DNA from: Nymphaea colorata | Taxonomy: Eukaryota; Streptophyta; Magnoliopsida; Nymphaeales; Nymphaeaceae | NCBI RefSeq assembly: GCF_008831285.2 | Contig: NC_045146.1 | Span: 8,258,972 to 8,322,971, forward strand | DNA length: 64,000 nt | Reading direction: 5' to 3' | The notes under the pieces: model-generated | Databases searched by the model: none | What the model saw: the letters and a program-made list of their open reading frames with translations, nothing else | What the model was told of the DNA's origin: nothing | Position numbers and translations under genes: made by a program | Part shown: positions 35,681 through 47,440 of the stretch, one piece after another | Layout: each line of letters begins with the position of its first letter | Position numbering within the stretch: position 1 is the stretch's first letter

Positions 35681-36959
35681 TGTCAACCTTCTATGCTGCA
35701 AAAAGGGAGATTATTGATATGCAAGTTGAAGCATAATGAGACCATCATCCGGAAGTACCAAAAGTATGTCTAGTGACCTAAGGGATTGAAGGAAGGGTGG
35801 AGGCTTCAAGCTTCTTATTGGGCGGTTGGATGAAATGCTCATGCTCAACCAACATGATATTAATGTGCTTATTGATTTTACTTGAAAGAGATGCATCATC
35901 TACCATTTTAGAGTCTAATATGTTGCTGAAGAACTTCTTGAATTGCACTTTATTGAACTTTGGCCTCAACCGGTGATGAATGCTATTCAAGTCAAGTTTA
36001 TTTCTTCATGTTATCTGGATCCCAACATCCTAATTACTGTAATTTCTTACAAATGAATGCTACTAAGTCAAGTTCATTTCTTATTGTTAGCAGGTTGGTA
36101 ACATATTTATTGTGTCTCTTTCAAGGTCTAAGCTCTTGGAGATTAGCTTGATAGAGCATGCTTAGATATTAAAATGCAAGAAAATGCTTAAGTATGCACT
36201 TAAATTAGTCAAAACATTTAAGTGGGGTGATCATAGCTTTTTAAATGGTCCAGGATTTTGATCAAATAGATTTCATAGGCAGGCATTGGTTACACTACTA
36301 AGATTATAGTGTTATAGGCAACACATAATTGCAATTATTCTTGCTCAATAATATCAATACAACTAAACATTCACAATATAGGATGTCCCATTCTCCCGTG
36401 TATGTGTGTGTGTGTGTGTCTCTCTATATATATATATATATATTACTAGATTCCTATGGTCGGGTTTAGCCAAGGGAATCATCTCATCGCTCAATGTATG
36501 TGTCCCAATTTGTGCATCAAGGTGCACAATGGAACGAGGCCACCCAATGAAAAGTATTGAGCATCTCATCTTCTTATCTTTTGATGTTTGTGTTATTAAT
36601 TTTTCATTTATTTTATTTTCTCATATTTTTAGTTTTTTAATTTTAAAAAAATTATCATATTTTTCTCATTTTTTTTAAGTTGACTGTAATATACCCGAGA
36701 AAAAAACTTCGAAATGTTATTTGTGACTATGATATATATATACCCTCAAAGGTGACTCTAGTATCTTTATGCGCTTAGGGATATCAGACCTAGGCCTATC
36801 CAATCTAAGATCAGATGGCCCATAATTAATGTCCCTAGATGCACATAAAATACTGGAGCTACAATTCAGTTTTCCTATATATAAGTAATTGTTTAGGTTT
36901 AAACCACTAGACTAGCAACAAAAAGTAGATTACTTAAATGCAACTATTAAGGTGCCTTT

Positions 36960-37185
36960 GTTTTTTTCTTTGTGATCTAACCTTATATATGTGATCTTAA
37001 TAATATGTAGATGGAAAACATATATTAAGTTAATCAGTTTTCTTAAATTTGATCACAGTTTTACAATAAGTAAAATTGAATGGCTCATATAACGTCAGAT
37101 TTTTTATGATGTTCAAATCTACATTTTTCGTAAAACAACTCAAACTAGAGCAAGTTTTATAACAAGTTAGTTTTTATAAATATAT
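36960..37185 (+). repeat. TA-flanked dispersed repeat, copy 1
   Basis: Shares 'tgatcttaa', 'aaacatatattaagttaatc', 'cttaaat' and 'caagttagt' in the same order with 39060-39290 and, for most of these words, 39520-39660. It is diverged and has no coding capacity. Confidence 0.45.
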
Positions 37186-38039
37186 TATGATCCGGGCAGA
37201 AGTCTACGATCTACCATCGTGTGTGTGTGTGTGTTTTTAATTAAGAAATTCATTTGTTTCTAGAAAAGTACGAAGGTTCGGACAATGTTGCAGATGACTG
37301 ATAGTACTGAGTCTGGGGTGGTAATTTCAATTCAGAAATAGCCAAATCACAGGTAAAACCAAATTTGGGCTACACTAGATTTTTTTTGCTTCGATGGCTC
37401 TGACATTGACCAGTACTCTGAGCTTGACCAGATACACCCCCTGTCCCCCTTCTCCCGTCTTAATTTTAAGAAAAGATTTAGAAAATGAAGCATGACATCT
37501 TCCTTCAGTTCATATGCATGCTTTGTTACTTGGGATAATGGTCAACAAAAAGAAAAAAACATTTTCAAAGAACCATTCCGGCCGCTGTACATGTAGCGAG
37601 GCTTTTTAAAGGCATCAAAAGAAACATTTGGGGATTATGGAAAAATTTTGTCGAGGAGTTCATTCTGCCTAAAGATTTGCATCTTTTACCTTTTCCTCCT
37701 ATGGAAACTTTCATCCCGGGCCGCAGATTTCTTTGCAATTTAAAGACGGTCCTCAGGTTAGCGACAGTACCATTGTTAAGTGTCAAAGAGGTCTTTGCCT
37801 TTTCTCGTCGGTTCTCAATTCAAATTACGTATAAAAGCAGCCAGATGAGTATAATATTGCTTGTCTTCCCACTCCCAGATGGGACGAAGTCGTAAACACC
37901 CATGGGCATTGTTCCCAGAAGAAAAAAAAAAATCAAAGAAAAATATGAAGCTGACCTGCTCCAGTGATCCGGCACTCCTCTCACGACAGCACCGATCAAT
38001 CGATCCATACGAAGAATGGCAGAAGATCGATCGAGAGAA

Positions 38040-38058
38040 AGGGGAGAGCTCGGAAACT

Positions 38059-38089
<31 letters not shown>

Positions 38090-38105
38090 AGAAGAAGAAG
38101 AAGTC
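38040..38105. repeat. (GA)n-(GAA)n microsatellite
   Basis: About 13 GA units at 38064-38089 pass into GAA units. This produces charged low-complexity ORFs on the plus strand and Ser/Leu runs on the minus strand. Confidence 0.93.
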
Positions 38106-38967
38106 GTATTTTTCTATGGGAAATATGCTCCGATCTTTATTGCCACAAATACATACAGCAAAAACAATGAAGGAAAGCATTGCATCAGGAGTCGGTGATA
38201 TAAGCATTACCTTAAGACCAGAATAATAACAAAGGGTTGATGCGTACTACTATATCCATTTAGTATGGCTTCTTTGATTTTTTATCGTCGACAAGTTGGG
38301 TGACTCTGGCCTTTGAACGTAGTACTCCAACTACATCCTCATGAAGATCAAACTAATTTAAATTCATCATAGTTATCATTCCTTACGGATTAAGGAAGTG
38401 TACAAGGTACATATATCGTCATAAGATCATTTCTACATTTTTCTATGTTCACTTACTGCCAATCTTCAAAAAGTCTACTTTTCCATTATTTTTAGACATC
38501 CTGCTCCTTATGTGATTACGATTCAAACCTATGGATTTTGATGATGAACTTCACATGGCCTTCATTAACCGTAACCAATGCCATAACAAACATGTCTCTT
38601 TTGTTGCATGAGAAGCAAAAATTGGGGATCATATGGAACGCAAGCAACAAAAAAATAAGATGAGGTAACTAAGAAGAACAATGAGGGGCTACTTTGCTAA
38701 TTAGGGCACTAGTTAGAACCTGTCTCAAGCCCGCCACTTCCCAACATCTGATCTATATTCCTCAGGCATCACGCCGATTAAGTGGTTTTGTCCAGCAGCT
38801 TCAAAGAGTTCACAAAATCAAATAATATAGAAAATGCAACGCCAGATAAAAGAAGGTTTACAGCAAGAATTTTTATATGGTCTGCTTAGCATCACCTAAC
38901 TCTAATCCCTATTACGCTCCACGGCTTCTAAAAATGAAAAAAAAAAAGGAAATAAGTGACTTGCTAA

Positions 38968-38972
<5 letters not shown>

Positions 38973-39008
<36 letters not shown>

Positions 39009-39290
39009 TAAAAACGGACCATTTGCGTAAGAGACAAAAACCAGACCCATTAAAATTAATTGTTAATTTATTTTTTTTTGAAATTTAACTTTATAGATAT
39101 GATCTTATGAGTATTTTGGTGAGAAACATGTATTAAGTTAGTTGTTTCCTTTCTTAAATAATGTTTTTTAAATAATCAAAAAATGAACGACTCTTATAAG
39201 TTATAACATCAAAACTTTGATAGTAAAAAGATCAATGTTTCTGACAAAAAAAGACTTAGACTAAAATACAATCAAGTTAGTGTCTGTAAA
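38973..39290 (+). repeat. TA-flanked dispersed repeat, copy 2
   Basis: A (TA)n run (38973-39006) is followed by 'ggtaaaaacgga', 'gagacaaaaaccagacc', 'gaaacatgtattaagttagt' and 'cttaaataat'. The same order appears at 39396-39660. The two lie in direct orientation about 430 bases apart. Confidence 0.65.
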
Positions 39291-39391
39291 TACATTAGAA
39301 GATGTACATTTTGTTCAAAATATTTTTCAACACAAATTTAATAGGTCTTGTTTTTATTCTATACCCAAGTGGACTGGTATCTACCAGCCAC

Positions 39392-39395
<4 letters not shown>

Positions 39396-39442
<47 letters not shown>

Positions 39443-39660
39443 AGAAAAGTTGGTTAAAACAGACGACTTGGGTAACAGACAAAAACCAGATCAATTGAAA
39501 TTAATTATTAAGATTCTTTTTTTTTTTGAAATCTATGATCTTAAGAGTGATCTGATGAGAAACATATATTAAATCAGTCATTTTTTTACTTAAATAATAT
39601 TTTTAATAATAAAAAAATGAATGTCTCTTATGACATCAAAATTTTGGTAGTACAAATGAA
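39396..39660 (+). repeat. TA-flanked dispersed repeat, copy 3
   Basis: A (TA)n run at 39396-39441 is followed by 'ggttaaaacaga', 'cagacaaaaaccagatc', 'gaaacatatattaaatcagt' and 'cttaaataat', and then 'gaatgtctcttatgacatca' as in copy 2. The element seems to carry or to insert beside TA microsatellites. Confidence 0.65.
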
Positions 39661-41770
39661 CAATTTTTTTATAAATATGACATGAAATAAAACATGATAT
39701 ATATACATGGAGTCAGGCAAGTTGGGCGGTTGCCCCAGGGGAAGCGCTTTCTGTCCAGTATGGGCCAGTGGCCAGGCTGGCTCTGGCCCATCCCATCTTG
39801 ATCCACCAGAATTTAATACCTCCAAACCAAACTGAGGTTAGCGGCCTCAAGGCAGCTACAATTAATTATTATATTTTTGGGAAGTCTTAATTCATTTGAA
39901 CCTCCTAGGTGCATGTCGGATTTAGGGTTCCATAGCAGTACTGGAACTCACCTGAATACCCTTAGAAGTCCACTCCGTCGCCATAGCTACTCCGTCGCCA
40001 TAGGTACGGTACCTCAACTCTTTAGCTGCAGCCCTGTATGTTGGACTTATCCAAGAATGAAGTGGGCATTGTAGTCAACAGTGGAAGTAAGCTCACCGTT
40101 TATGCATAGCATCAGCGTACGTAACACGGTAAGAGGCAGGTCCAGTAAGTTCAGAAGACAGAACTAAGATGGTCTATTTAATTAGGTTCAAAAGGGCTAT
40201 ACAAGGAACCGCTGTGTCTTCGTCTGTCGAGTTTTACTGAAATCACTTATTTCACATTTGACAATAAAGCCTTTTTCTTATTAATTTCTTTCATTTAACT
40301 AGAAAATGTTACAAATGGCGCTTGATCATTTTATGCCCAAGTTTTGATTTCTTTTGTTTCGTCTCCAAGGACATAGCATAGCTAGTCTACCTGAATAGCG
40401 CGCATTAATCATGCATCAATTTGATTCGTGTGAGTACTACTTCCATGAACTACAAAAGGTGGCATGAACGACACTTTAAGTTGAAGAGTATATTGTAGGA
40501 CCACTCAAGTTGCGATGTATGTCTGGACCCTAACACTTGAAAGAAGAAAAGGAAGTTCTTGAATGTTTGGACCCTGACACTTAAAAAAGGAAAGGAAGTT
40601 TCAGCCTCTCTCACTCGAGCATTAGGATTCCCTCCCACTAACCCACACTGATTCCAGTGTTGCTGGGTTTATTAAATTTTTTTCTCAAAATGGCACACTG
40701 CTATGTGTGATGTGCGGGATCAATATTAATCCCATTAATGAAGATTGATGTCATAGGGGCATAAGCAAGAAACCCAGTTGAACTTCACAAGAACCCATGG
40801 ATAGACGCAAATTAACAGTCGGGAAGGGGAAATGATTTGCATGCTGTTTATAAGCCGACTACATTGATCTAGCGTTGGGCTGGCAATACTTGTCGTGGAC
40901 TCAAACACACATACACGTGGACCCGCGAACCCGAAGAAAAAGTAAAAAGACAAGAAGATAAAAGGTTGCAGGCCAATGGGCAACTAAAACAGTGTCCCCT
41001 CATGGACGCATTGCCCATGGAACAGAAACATCCAAACCAGAAGCCTAGAAACTTGTGCCCCAATCAGATCTACTCTTATTAATTTCCCACCCCAAAAAAA
41101 AAGCCAACTAAAGGACGATATGGCACGCACAAGAGAGGGCGGGGGAATAATCTCCTTCATGAATAACTGCATTTTTCATGCATTAAAGTTCCCCACTTTA
41201 ACTCCTTTTTCGAGTATATTCAATGGGGAGAGGAGGTCATGTGACTCGGTAGTTCCCCATGGAACCTTCTACAATTCCAATGCTCGTCAGAAAAACTGAG
41301 CTCCTGCAGAAGGACCAAATTTATAATGGCAAACGCGCTGAAAGATGCCTTCTATGCATTAGCAGCAAAAGCCACAAAAGCAAGTGCATTTTTGCGTTTT
41401 CTTTTCCTTTGACAGAAAGCACATGGGCATCTTCATAGCACCACTCAGACTTTCTGCTTCTTTCCCTTTTTTCCCTTTCATTATATATGTTTCTCCTTCT
41501 GAGTTGTGCTTTTCCTCCTGACAGGAAACAAGTTGCCCCTCTTTGTCACTTACCGTCCAAAAATTATTTTAATGGACATCGTCGCACTAAGAACAGCATG
41601 TCTGCTTGGTGTGCTGACGAAAGGCCCAAGCTGCCAATGATATAATTGATACAGAAATCGCCTGATTTTGGTGCTAAAACCATGTCGTCGGCCTTTTGTT
41701 TTACACTGCCAGAAGGTAGAATGCGGATTGAAACCATTAATTTAATTCTTTTAACTCTCAGTGGTAGATG

Positions 41771-41806
<36 letters not shown>

Positions 41807-41814
41807 ATAAAATG

Positions 41815-41890
41815 TTTGAGCTAAGCAGTTGGTATAGTAGACTCGCCCTTAACTTGTTACGAGTGTTCATGGTTTGATTCCAGTTGTCCT
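41815..41890 (+). repeat. tRNA-Lys-derived SINE-like sequence
   Basis: 'gagctaagcagttggtatag' (from 41818) matches the tRNA A box and D arm. 'cccttaacttgt' fits the anticodon region of lysine tRNA with a CTT anticodon. 'ggtttgattcc' (41871-41881) is a B box at proper spacing. The acceptor stem does not pair, so it is not a functional tRNA. Sequence continues 3' without homology to tRNA, as in a SINE. Confidence 0.55.
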
Positions 41891-42537
41891 CTACTCTTGC
41901 ACAAGCCGAGCCTAAGTAGAAGTAAATAAGAGGGTTTCGATTTGAGTTTCCCTTCTGACTCTTTCCGAAAACCAGAAATAAGTGAAGGTTAATGTAAGAT
42001 GACCCAGATCTTCACGTGCTGTCACCAAGATGCATCCAAGAGAAGCTTTCAATTTATTCTAATGAGCATGCAAGAGAGGTAGAGCGATTGTTTAATTTTC
42101 TTTACTAAACCATGCAACTCTAACATAATTTTCTTTACTAATACATCTGTCTATTTAGGAAATTATGTGCGAAGTGCATACCGAATTGAAAGATTCATGT
42201 GTTGCTGGAATGGATTGACAGGAATTCAAAAGTCTAAGGGACGTCCTAGCCTACCAGATATCTACATGAGCTTGTTTCGCTCCCAACTACTATGAAATAA
42301 AAATGTTTTTGTAGAGTGACCTTTTCTAACTTATGCATGAATCAACAATAAGCATGAGATGAGACTAACGGGATCCCGTGCACGCAGCTAGTACTGACAA
42401 GAGTATACAGTAAGAAGATTCCCGAACGAGTCGTTACATTTTGGCAACCCCAAAGTTTTCCGGCAATCTCCAGTCTCTTCAATGTCTGGAGGCAAGGCTG
42501 GCTTTAGCTAGTGCCCAGCCCTTATTACAGTCATACT

Positions 42538-42610
42538 CGAGGGATTGGTGCAACGGATAGGGTTCACTTTTCTGTTAGTAATGGCCAGGTTCTGTTTAGA
42601 GTTTGTGGGG
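42538..42610 (+). repeat. SINE-like tRNA-related fragment
   Basis: 'attggtgcaacggatagggt' looks like the A box part of plant tRNA-derived SINEs. 'ccaggttctgtttag' stands at B box distance but is degraded. It shares 'ttggtgcaac' with 35620-35629. Confidence 0.35.
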
Positions 42611-43009
42611 TGTCACTTTTCGGTATTTTGTAGTTGAAGCATAGGAAGGGTATCTGTAGGAACAAAAAAAACCGAAAGTAGGCGTGTATTCCGAGGGATG
42701 AAAGGAAGGGTGTGGTTTCCACCACCTTATTGAGTTAGTATGAAATATTTTTCCTGCTTACTCAAATAACCCTCACTACGGCCGAAATCAAATTAACTTT
42801 GATTAATAATTTTTCTTGCCTAACAAGTGGGCACATTACAATTCATCACAAAATAAGGAAATATGCCTTTCTTTTTTATGATTAAAAGTTCTCTAAGAAT
42901 CAATCGGAATAATAATCTGCCCCTCCTAAAGCGATAGCCGGTTTCGCACCAGTGGGAAAGTCAAAGTTCGCCTAAAGCTTCAAAGTTTTATAAGGTATGA
43001 AAAACAATA

Positions 43010-43150
43010 AATATAAGCGTGGAGTGCCTGTTCATGCAGATTAACAACATAACTTCATAATCATTTGCTTTTATTTTGGCATATAAATGTGGAGTGCCTT
43101 TTCATGCAGATTAATAAGATAACCTCATAATCATTTCCTTTTACTCTGTC
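43010..43150 (+). repeat. 70 bp tandem duplication
   Basis: 'ggagtgcct', 'ttcatgcagattaa', 'cataatcattt' and 'cttttat/ctttta' occur in the same order from 43021 and again from 43091. The period is 70 bases with about 10 differences. Confidence 0.85.
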
Positions 43151-43217
43151 ACAAAGTGATGTGCATAATTTTTAGGAAAAGCGGAACACTTTATAGCTAA
43201 TCTAGACCGTATCATAT

Positions 43218-43219
<2 letters not shown>

Positions 43220-43256
<37 letters not shown>
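43220..43256. repeat. (CT)n microsatellite
   Basis: Uninterrupted run of about 18 CT units in intergenic DNA. Confidence 0.95.
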
Positions 43257-43257
<1 letters not shown>

Positions 43258-43555
43258 CACACACGCGCATTATGCATGCTTGAGAAGCTACTTTGAAAAG
43301 CTTTTTCCTTCCTTTTTATTTAATGTTAAAGGCTTTACAAAAGCGTATAAAAAGGTCGCCAACAGATTCAAAGTTCAAATATGCCTGCATTCCCTTGCAG
43401 TGCAATGCCGGCAAAGATGAGCAGAAATTAATGTCTAGTTGCTACTAAAGGAAGAGAGAAATCGTCAACATTTATGTGGACGCATTCGGTGACATAAGAC
43501 CGAAGGCTTGGATGAATACATTCTGATGCTACATACATATCTGTCTATCAGTACA

Positions 43556-43909
43556 ACAATATTGTAGAGCTCCTATGTTTAATTATCGTCAGTGATTCCT
43601 TCACTGACGGTCAAAAAGTGCGACTGAGATTGTCGGTGCTGCTAGCATCACCGAAGTCTTCTGCAATATTCGTCAGCAAATTTGGCATTTAATAATGATT
43701 TGCTTTTCCATCACTAAATGTGGACAATACTGACAGCCAAAAACACATCAGTGTAGATTGCATAAAAGAACATCGGTAAAGTGACGAAACTAATGGCAAC
43801 TCTTACGGCCAAAAAAATTGTGTTAATGTTGATATTTTTTAAAGAAAAAAATCACTGGAAAAAAAAATTCTAGCCGTTGCTGCAGGTACTCAATCTCTAG
43901 CAGTATCAC
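43556..43909. mobile_element. CACTA-like element, left part, split by copia 2
   Basis: Motifs such as 'cgtcagtga', 'tcactgacgg', 'tcgtcagc' and 'catcagtg' cluster here as in CACTA subterminal regions. The sequence is interrupted at ATCAC by copia element 2 and seems to resume at 48557, ending near 'ttttttcactagta' at about 48818. Terminal inverted repeats are not clean. Confidence 0.4.
43905..43909 (+). repeat. target-site duplication, left copy
   Basis: ATCAC directly precedes the first LTR base and is repeated at 48552-48556. Confidence 0.88.
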
Positions 43910-44221
43910 TGAAGGAAGTCTTTCTAACTCCCACACACAAAAAACACTAAAGAAAGGCACGTTAAGATAAAGTTGAACAAAAGAACTTCAATACTATTTT
44001 TCTTTTCCTCACACTTTGGATTACAAGCATGTAACTAGTATTTAAAGAACAAAAGAAAAAACTACCCACTAATGCCACTTGCCAAAAGCAGCCTCATTTT
44101 GTGGACACATAACCACTAATTCCTATTTTTATGGCTAAAGAAAAGAAACAAAAAAAAACCCACCACATGTTTACACGATCTCCACTTCCACATATTGCTC
44201 ACACGTTCACATTAACTAACA
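43910..44221 (-). repeat. 3' LTR of copia element 2
   Basis: On the minus strand it runs TGTTAGTTAATGTG to CTTCCTTCA, 312 bases, with intact TG...CA ends. It differs from the 5' copy at about 8 positions, roughly 2.6%. Confidence 0.93.
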
Positions 44222-44240
44222 TTTCTCCCCCTTAATGTGA
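44222..44240 (-). other. polypurine tract of copia 2
   Basis: On the minus strand 'attaagggggagaaa' leads directly into the TG of the 3' LTR. Confidence 0.85.
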
Positions 44241-46410
44241 AAAATCTTGTACTCCACTCGCTTCTCGAAAATTAAAAAACTTTGATGGTGGTAGTGCTTT
44301 TGTAAAACCATCCGCAACTTGCTCTTTTGTAAAACATTGCTTCAACTCAATTTCTTCTTTCTCAATCACGTCTCTAATAAAGTGATAACGTAACTCTATA
44401 TGTTTAGTCCTTCCATGAAATGACGGATTTTTTGCCATAGAAATAGTAGATTTGTTATCACAGTATAACTGAGCTGGATTCTCTTGCTTCAATTGAAGAT
44501 CTTCTAAAATACTTCTCATCCATATCGCTTGACATGCAGCAGCAGTAGCAGCAATATACTCAGCTTCCGAAGAGGATAAGGTTGTTGAACTTTGTTTCTT
44601 TGAGCACCACGACACAGCACTTGAACCAAATCCAAATACAAAGCCACTTGTACTTTTCTGATCATCAACAAAATCTGCCCAATCACTATCAGTATATCCA
44701 ATTAAACCAAAGTTAGTCACAGGTTTATAAAAAATTTCATAGTTGAGTGTAGATTGAATGCAACGAAAAATTCTTTTTGCTGCACCAAGATGTTGCACTA
44801 AAAAATCTTGCATGAACCTTGATATCAAACTCACTGAAAACACAATGTCAGGTCTGGTATGTGTCAAGTACATCAATGCACCGACCATGCTTCTGAAATA
44901 TTTTTCATTTACTTTTGCCATTCCGTCATCTGCATTCAGCTTTTCGTTGGTGTTCATGGCAGTTGCACAACCATTACAATTGATCATTTTAAACTTTTTC
45001 AGAGTATCCAATGCATATTTTCCTTGCGATATAAAGATTCCTTCAACACTAAGACCAAGAAAGTAATGCAACAATCCCAAATCAGACATTTCGAACTCTC
45101 TCATCATACAATTTTAAAATTCTGCAATAAGGCTAGAAGAAGTGCCAGTATAGATAATGTCATCCACATAAACACTTACAGTAAGTAAATGATTTTCAAT
45201 CACTTTGACATAAAGAGTTGGCTCACTATCACTTCTTTGAAAGCCATTTTGATGAAGGAATTTATCAAGACGACTATACCAAGCACGAGGAGCTTGTTTA
45301 AGTCCGTATAATGTCTTTTTAAGTTTATAAACATTGTCTTCTTTTCCTTTAATTTTAAATCCAGGTGGTTGATCAACATACACTTCTTCATTCAAATAGC
45401 CATTTAGGAAAGCAGACTTGACATCAAACTGAAAAACTTTCCATTTAAATTGAGCAGCCATAAAAAGAACCATTCTTACTGTCTCAAATCTTGCAACATG
45501 TGAAAACGTCTCAGTAAAATCAATTCCATATACTTGCACAAAACCTCTAACAACCAGCCTTGCTTTATATTTTTTCACGTTACCTTTAGCATCATACTTC
45601 ACCTTATAGACCCATTTTACTCCAATTGGTTCCTTCCCCGACGGCAACTTAGAGAGCTCCCATGTGTCATTCTTTTCTGTGGTTTGTATTTCCTCTTCCA
45701 TAGCATTCATCCAATTTTTGTCTACACATGCTTCATCAAAAGTTGAAGGTTCTATAACAGCAAAAGTAAATGCACACTTATAAATGTCATTTAAGGATCG
45801 TACATTTCTTGGAGGAGTTTCTTCAGAAATGGATTCAATACCTTCATTGATCGTCTCCTTCAAGGCTTCATCTTTCTCCTTTGGTTCTTCATCAATATGA
45901 TTTGGATTCACTTTTTCCCCGTCAACTTGGAGTTTCATGGTTTCATTCTTAACCCAATCCCAGCAAGCTTTTTCATCAAATATAATGTCTCTTCTTATAA
46001 TCAACTTCTTAGTGATAGGATTATAAAGACGATAACCCTTAGTTTCACTACTATAACCAATGACAATGTATTTTTCACTCTTCTTATCCAACTTGCTTCT
46101 TTCACTATGGTCAATTAATGCATATGCAACACATCCAAAGACTTTTAACATACTTACATTTGGTTTGCGATTCCACCATGCTTCAAATGGAGTTTTGTTT
46201 CTGACTGCCTTTGTTGGAGAAATGTTGAGAAGATATACTGTTGTATGGATTGCTTCAGCCCAATATTCACTTGGTAATTGTTTTTCATTTAACATGTTGT
46301 GTGCCATTTCCACCATTGTCCGATTTTTCCTTTCGGCCACACCATTTTGTTGTAGGGTCTTTCTTACTGTAAACTGTCTACGAATGCCATGATTTTTACA
46401 AAATAATTCA
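44232..46410 (-). pseudogene. copia 2 pol, integrase C-part to RNase H
   Basis: One frame runs from HGIRRQFTVRKTLQQNGVAE (integrase, about 46391; catalytic Glu in GVAERKN) through the integrase C-terminal part (KVFGCVAYALI, GYRLYNPI). It continues into reverse transcriptase (GVKWVYKVKYDAKGN, YKARLVVRGFVQ, FQFDVKSAFLNGYLNEEVYV, TLYGLKQAPRAWY, catalytic YVDDIIY at about 45160) and RNase H (THTRPDIVFSVSLISRF, DSDWADFVDDQKSTSG, LSSSEAEYIA, YCDNKSTISMAKNPSFHGRT), ending at 44232. A single TAA at 45114-45116, probably from a lysine codon, divides it. All catalytic residues of the polymerase are present. Confidence 0.93.
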
Positions 46411-47440
46411 AATTCGTCAACAAAAATTCTCCCCCTCTATCCGTACGCAGTATATTTATTACATTTCCACTTTCTTTTTTTGCAAAAACTTTAAACTCTT
46501 TAAATTTATCCATTGCATCAGATTTGTGATTGAGAAAATATATCCAACTCATTCTAGTGTAATCATCAGTAAATAGCAAAAAATATTTGCTACCATTTAA
46601 TGAAGAAGTTTTCATTGGACCGCATATGTTAGCATGAACTAATTGAAGCGGCATTTTAGCTCTTCATGATTTTTTCACTTGAAATGGTAATTTATATAGT
46701 TTACAATAAACACACCTTTCACATACATCATCATGACAATCAATAGATGGCAGTCCATATACCATACCTTTTTGATGTAAGAGTTTCAACCCATTAAAAT
46801 GAAGATGCTCATATCTCACGTGCCATAGCTTGGAATCATCAATTTTTGTCACAAAAGCATTTGTCTCAAGAGGAAACATTTTATTTCCAACCATATTTAC
46901 TTTTGCAAGAACTACACCACTTTTATTTTTAATTTCACAAGCATCATTTTCAAATAAAAGTGTGTACCCTTTTTGAACCGGTTGTCCAACACTAAGCAAA
47001 TTTTGAGCAAACCCGGGGACGTAATACACATCATTAATAAATCTTTCCATACCTGTTTCTGATTTGATGATAACTGTTCCTTTACCCTTCACACTTATTC
47101 TATTGTTGTCTCCAAGCCACACATCCAACTTTATAGTCTCGTCAATGTCTTTAAAAAAACTCTTGTCACCAGTCATATGATTACTGCAGCCGCTATCTAC
47201 AAACCAAACTTCACTCTTGCAACGGTTAGCATCCATAGTTGTAAGAAATAAATTCTCATTTTCTTCTACAAAACTAGCTTGTTGTTTTGCCTTTTCAAAA
47301 CATTTAGCTTCTATATGAACAAACTTCTTGCAAAAGTTACATTGTTTTCCCCTAAAGTACTTATTTTGATTACCTTTCTCTATTGTGTCATGGGTTTTAT
47401 GGAAATTTCCATGGAATTTTCCACGTCCTCTACCATAACC
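46411..47440 (-). pseudogene. copia 2 pol, nucleocapsid knuckle, protease and integrase N-part
   Basis: This frame carries the zinc knuckle CNFCKKFVHIEAKC (about 47293-47337). The protease follows with an intact active site, WFVDSGCSNHMTGD (about 47200). The GAG-pre-integrase zinc region (LWHVRYEHLHFNG, CERCVYC) and the integrase core (ANICGPM, LFTDDYTRMSW, RTDRGGEF) come next. A TGA near 46663 replaces a probable Trp before RAKMPLQLVHANICG. The first catalytic Asp of integrase is Asn (VHANICG instead of VHADICG). A frameshift near 46430, in a run of five T, passes the frame to the downstream part. Another near 47440 separates it from gag. Confidence 0.9.

Larger units (their letters stand above)
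34441..43555. other. intergenic with small repeats and SINE-like copies
   Basis: No intact gene is supported. Visible items are a copia scrap at 35160-35320, SINE-like copies at 35610, 41815 and 42540, TA-flanked repeats near 37.0, 39.0 and 39.5 kb, several microsatellites, and small tandem duplications at about 40525 (period 44) and 43010 (period 70). ORFs at 37565-38226 overlap GA and GAA runs and match nothing I recognise. Confidence 0.45.

Noticed and set aside
37565-38226. Minus- and plus-strand ORFs near 38 kb including a P-loop-like GSGKTS
   Set aside because: The GSGKTS lies in a very short frame with no kinase or ATPase context and the neighbouring ORFs come from GA/GAA repeats.
41815-41890. 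Functional lysine tRNA gene
   Set aside because: Acceptor and other stems do not pair and the 3' end diverges; SINE-like or pseudogene is more likely.
44758-46392. Plus-strand ORFs across copia 2
   Set aside because: Antisense shadows of the minus-strand polyprotein.
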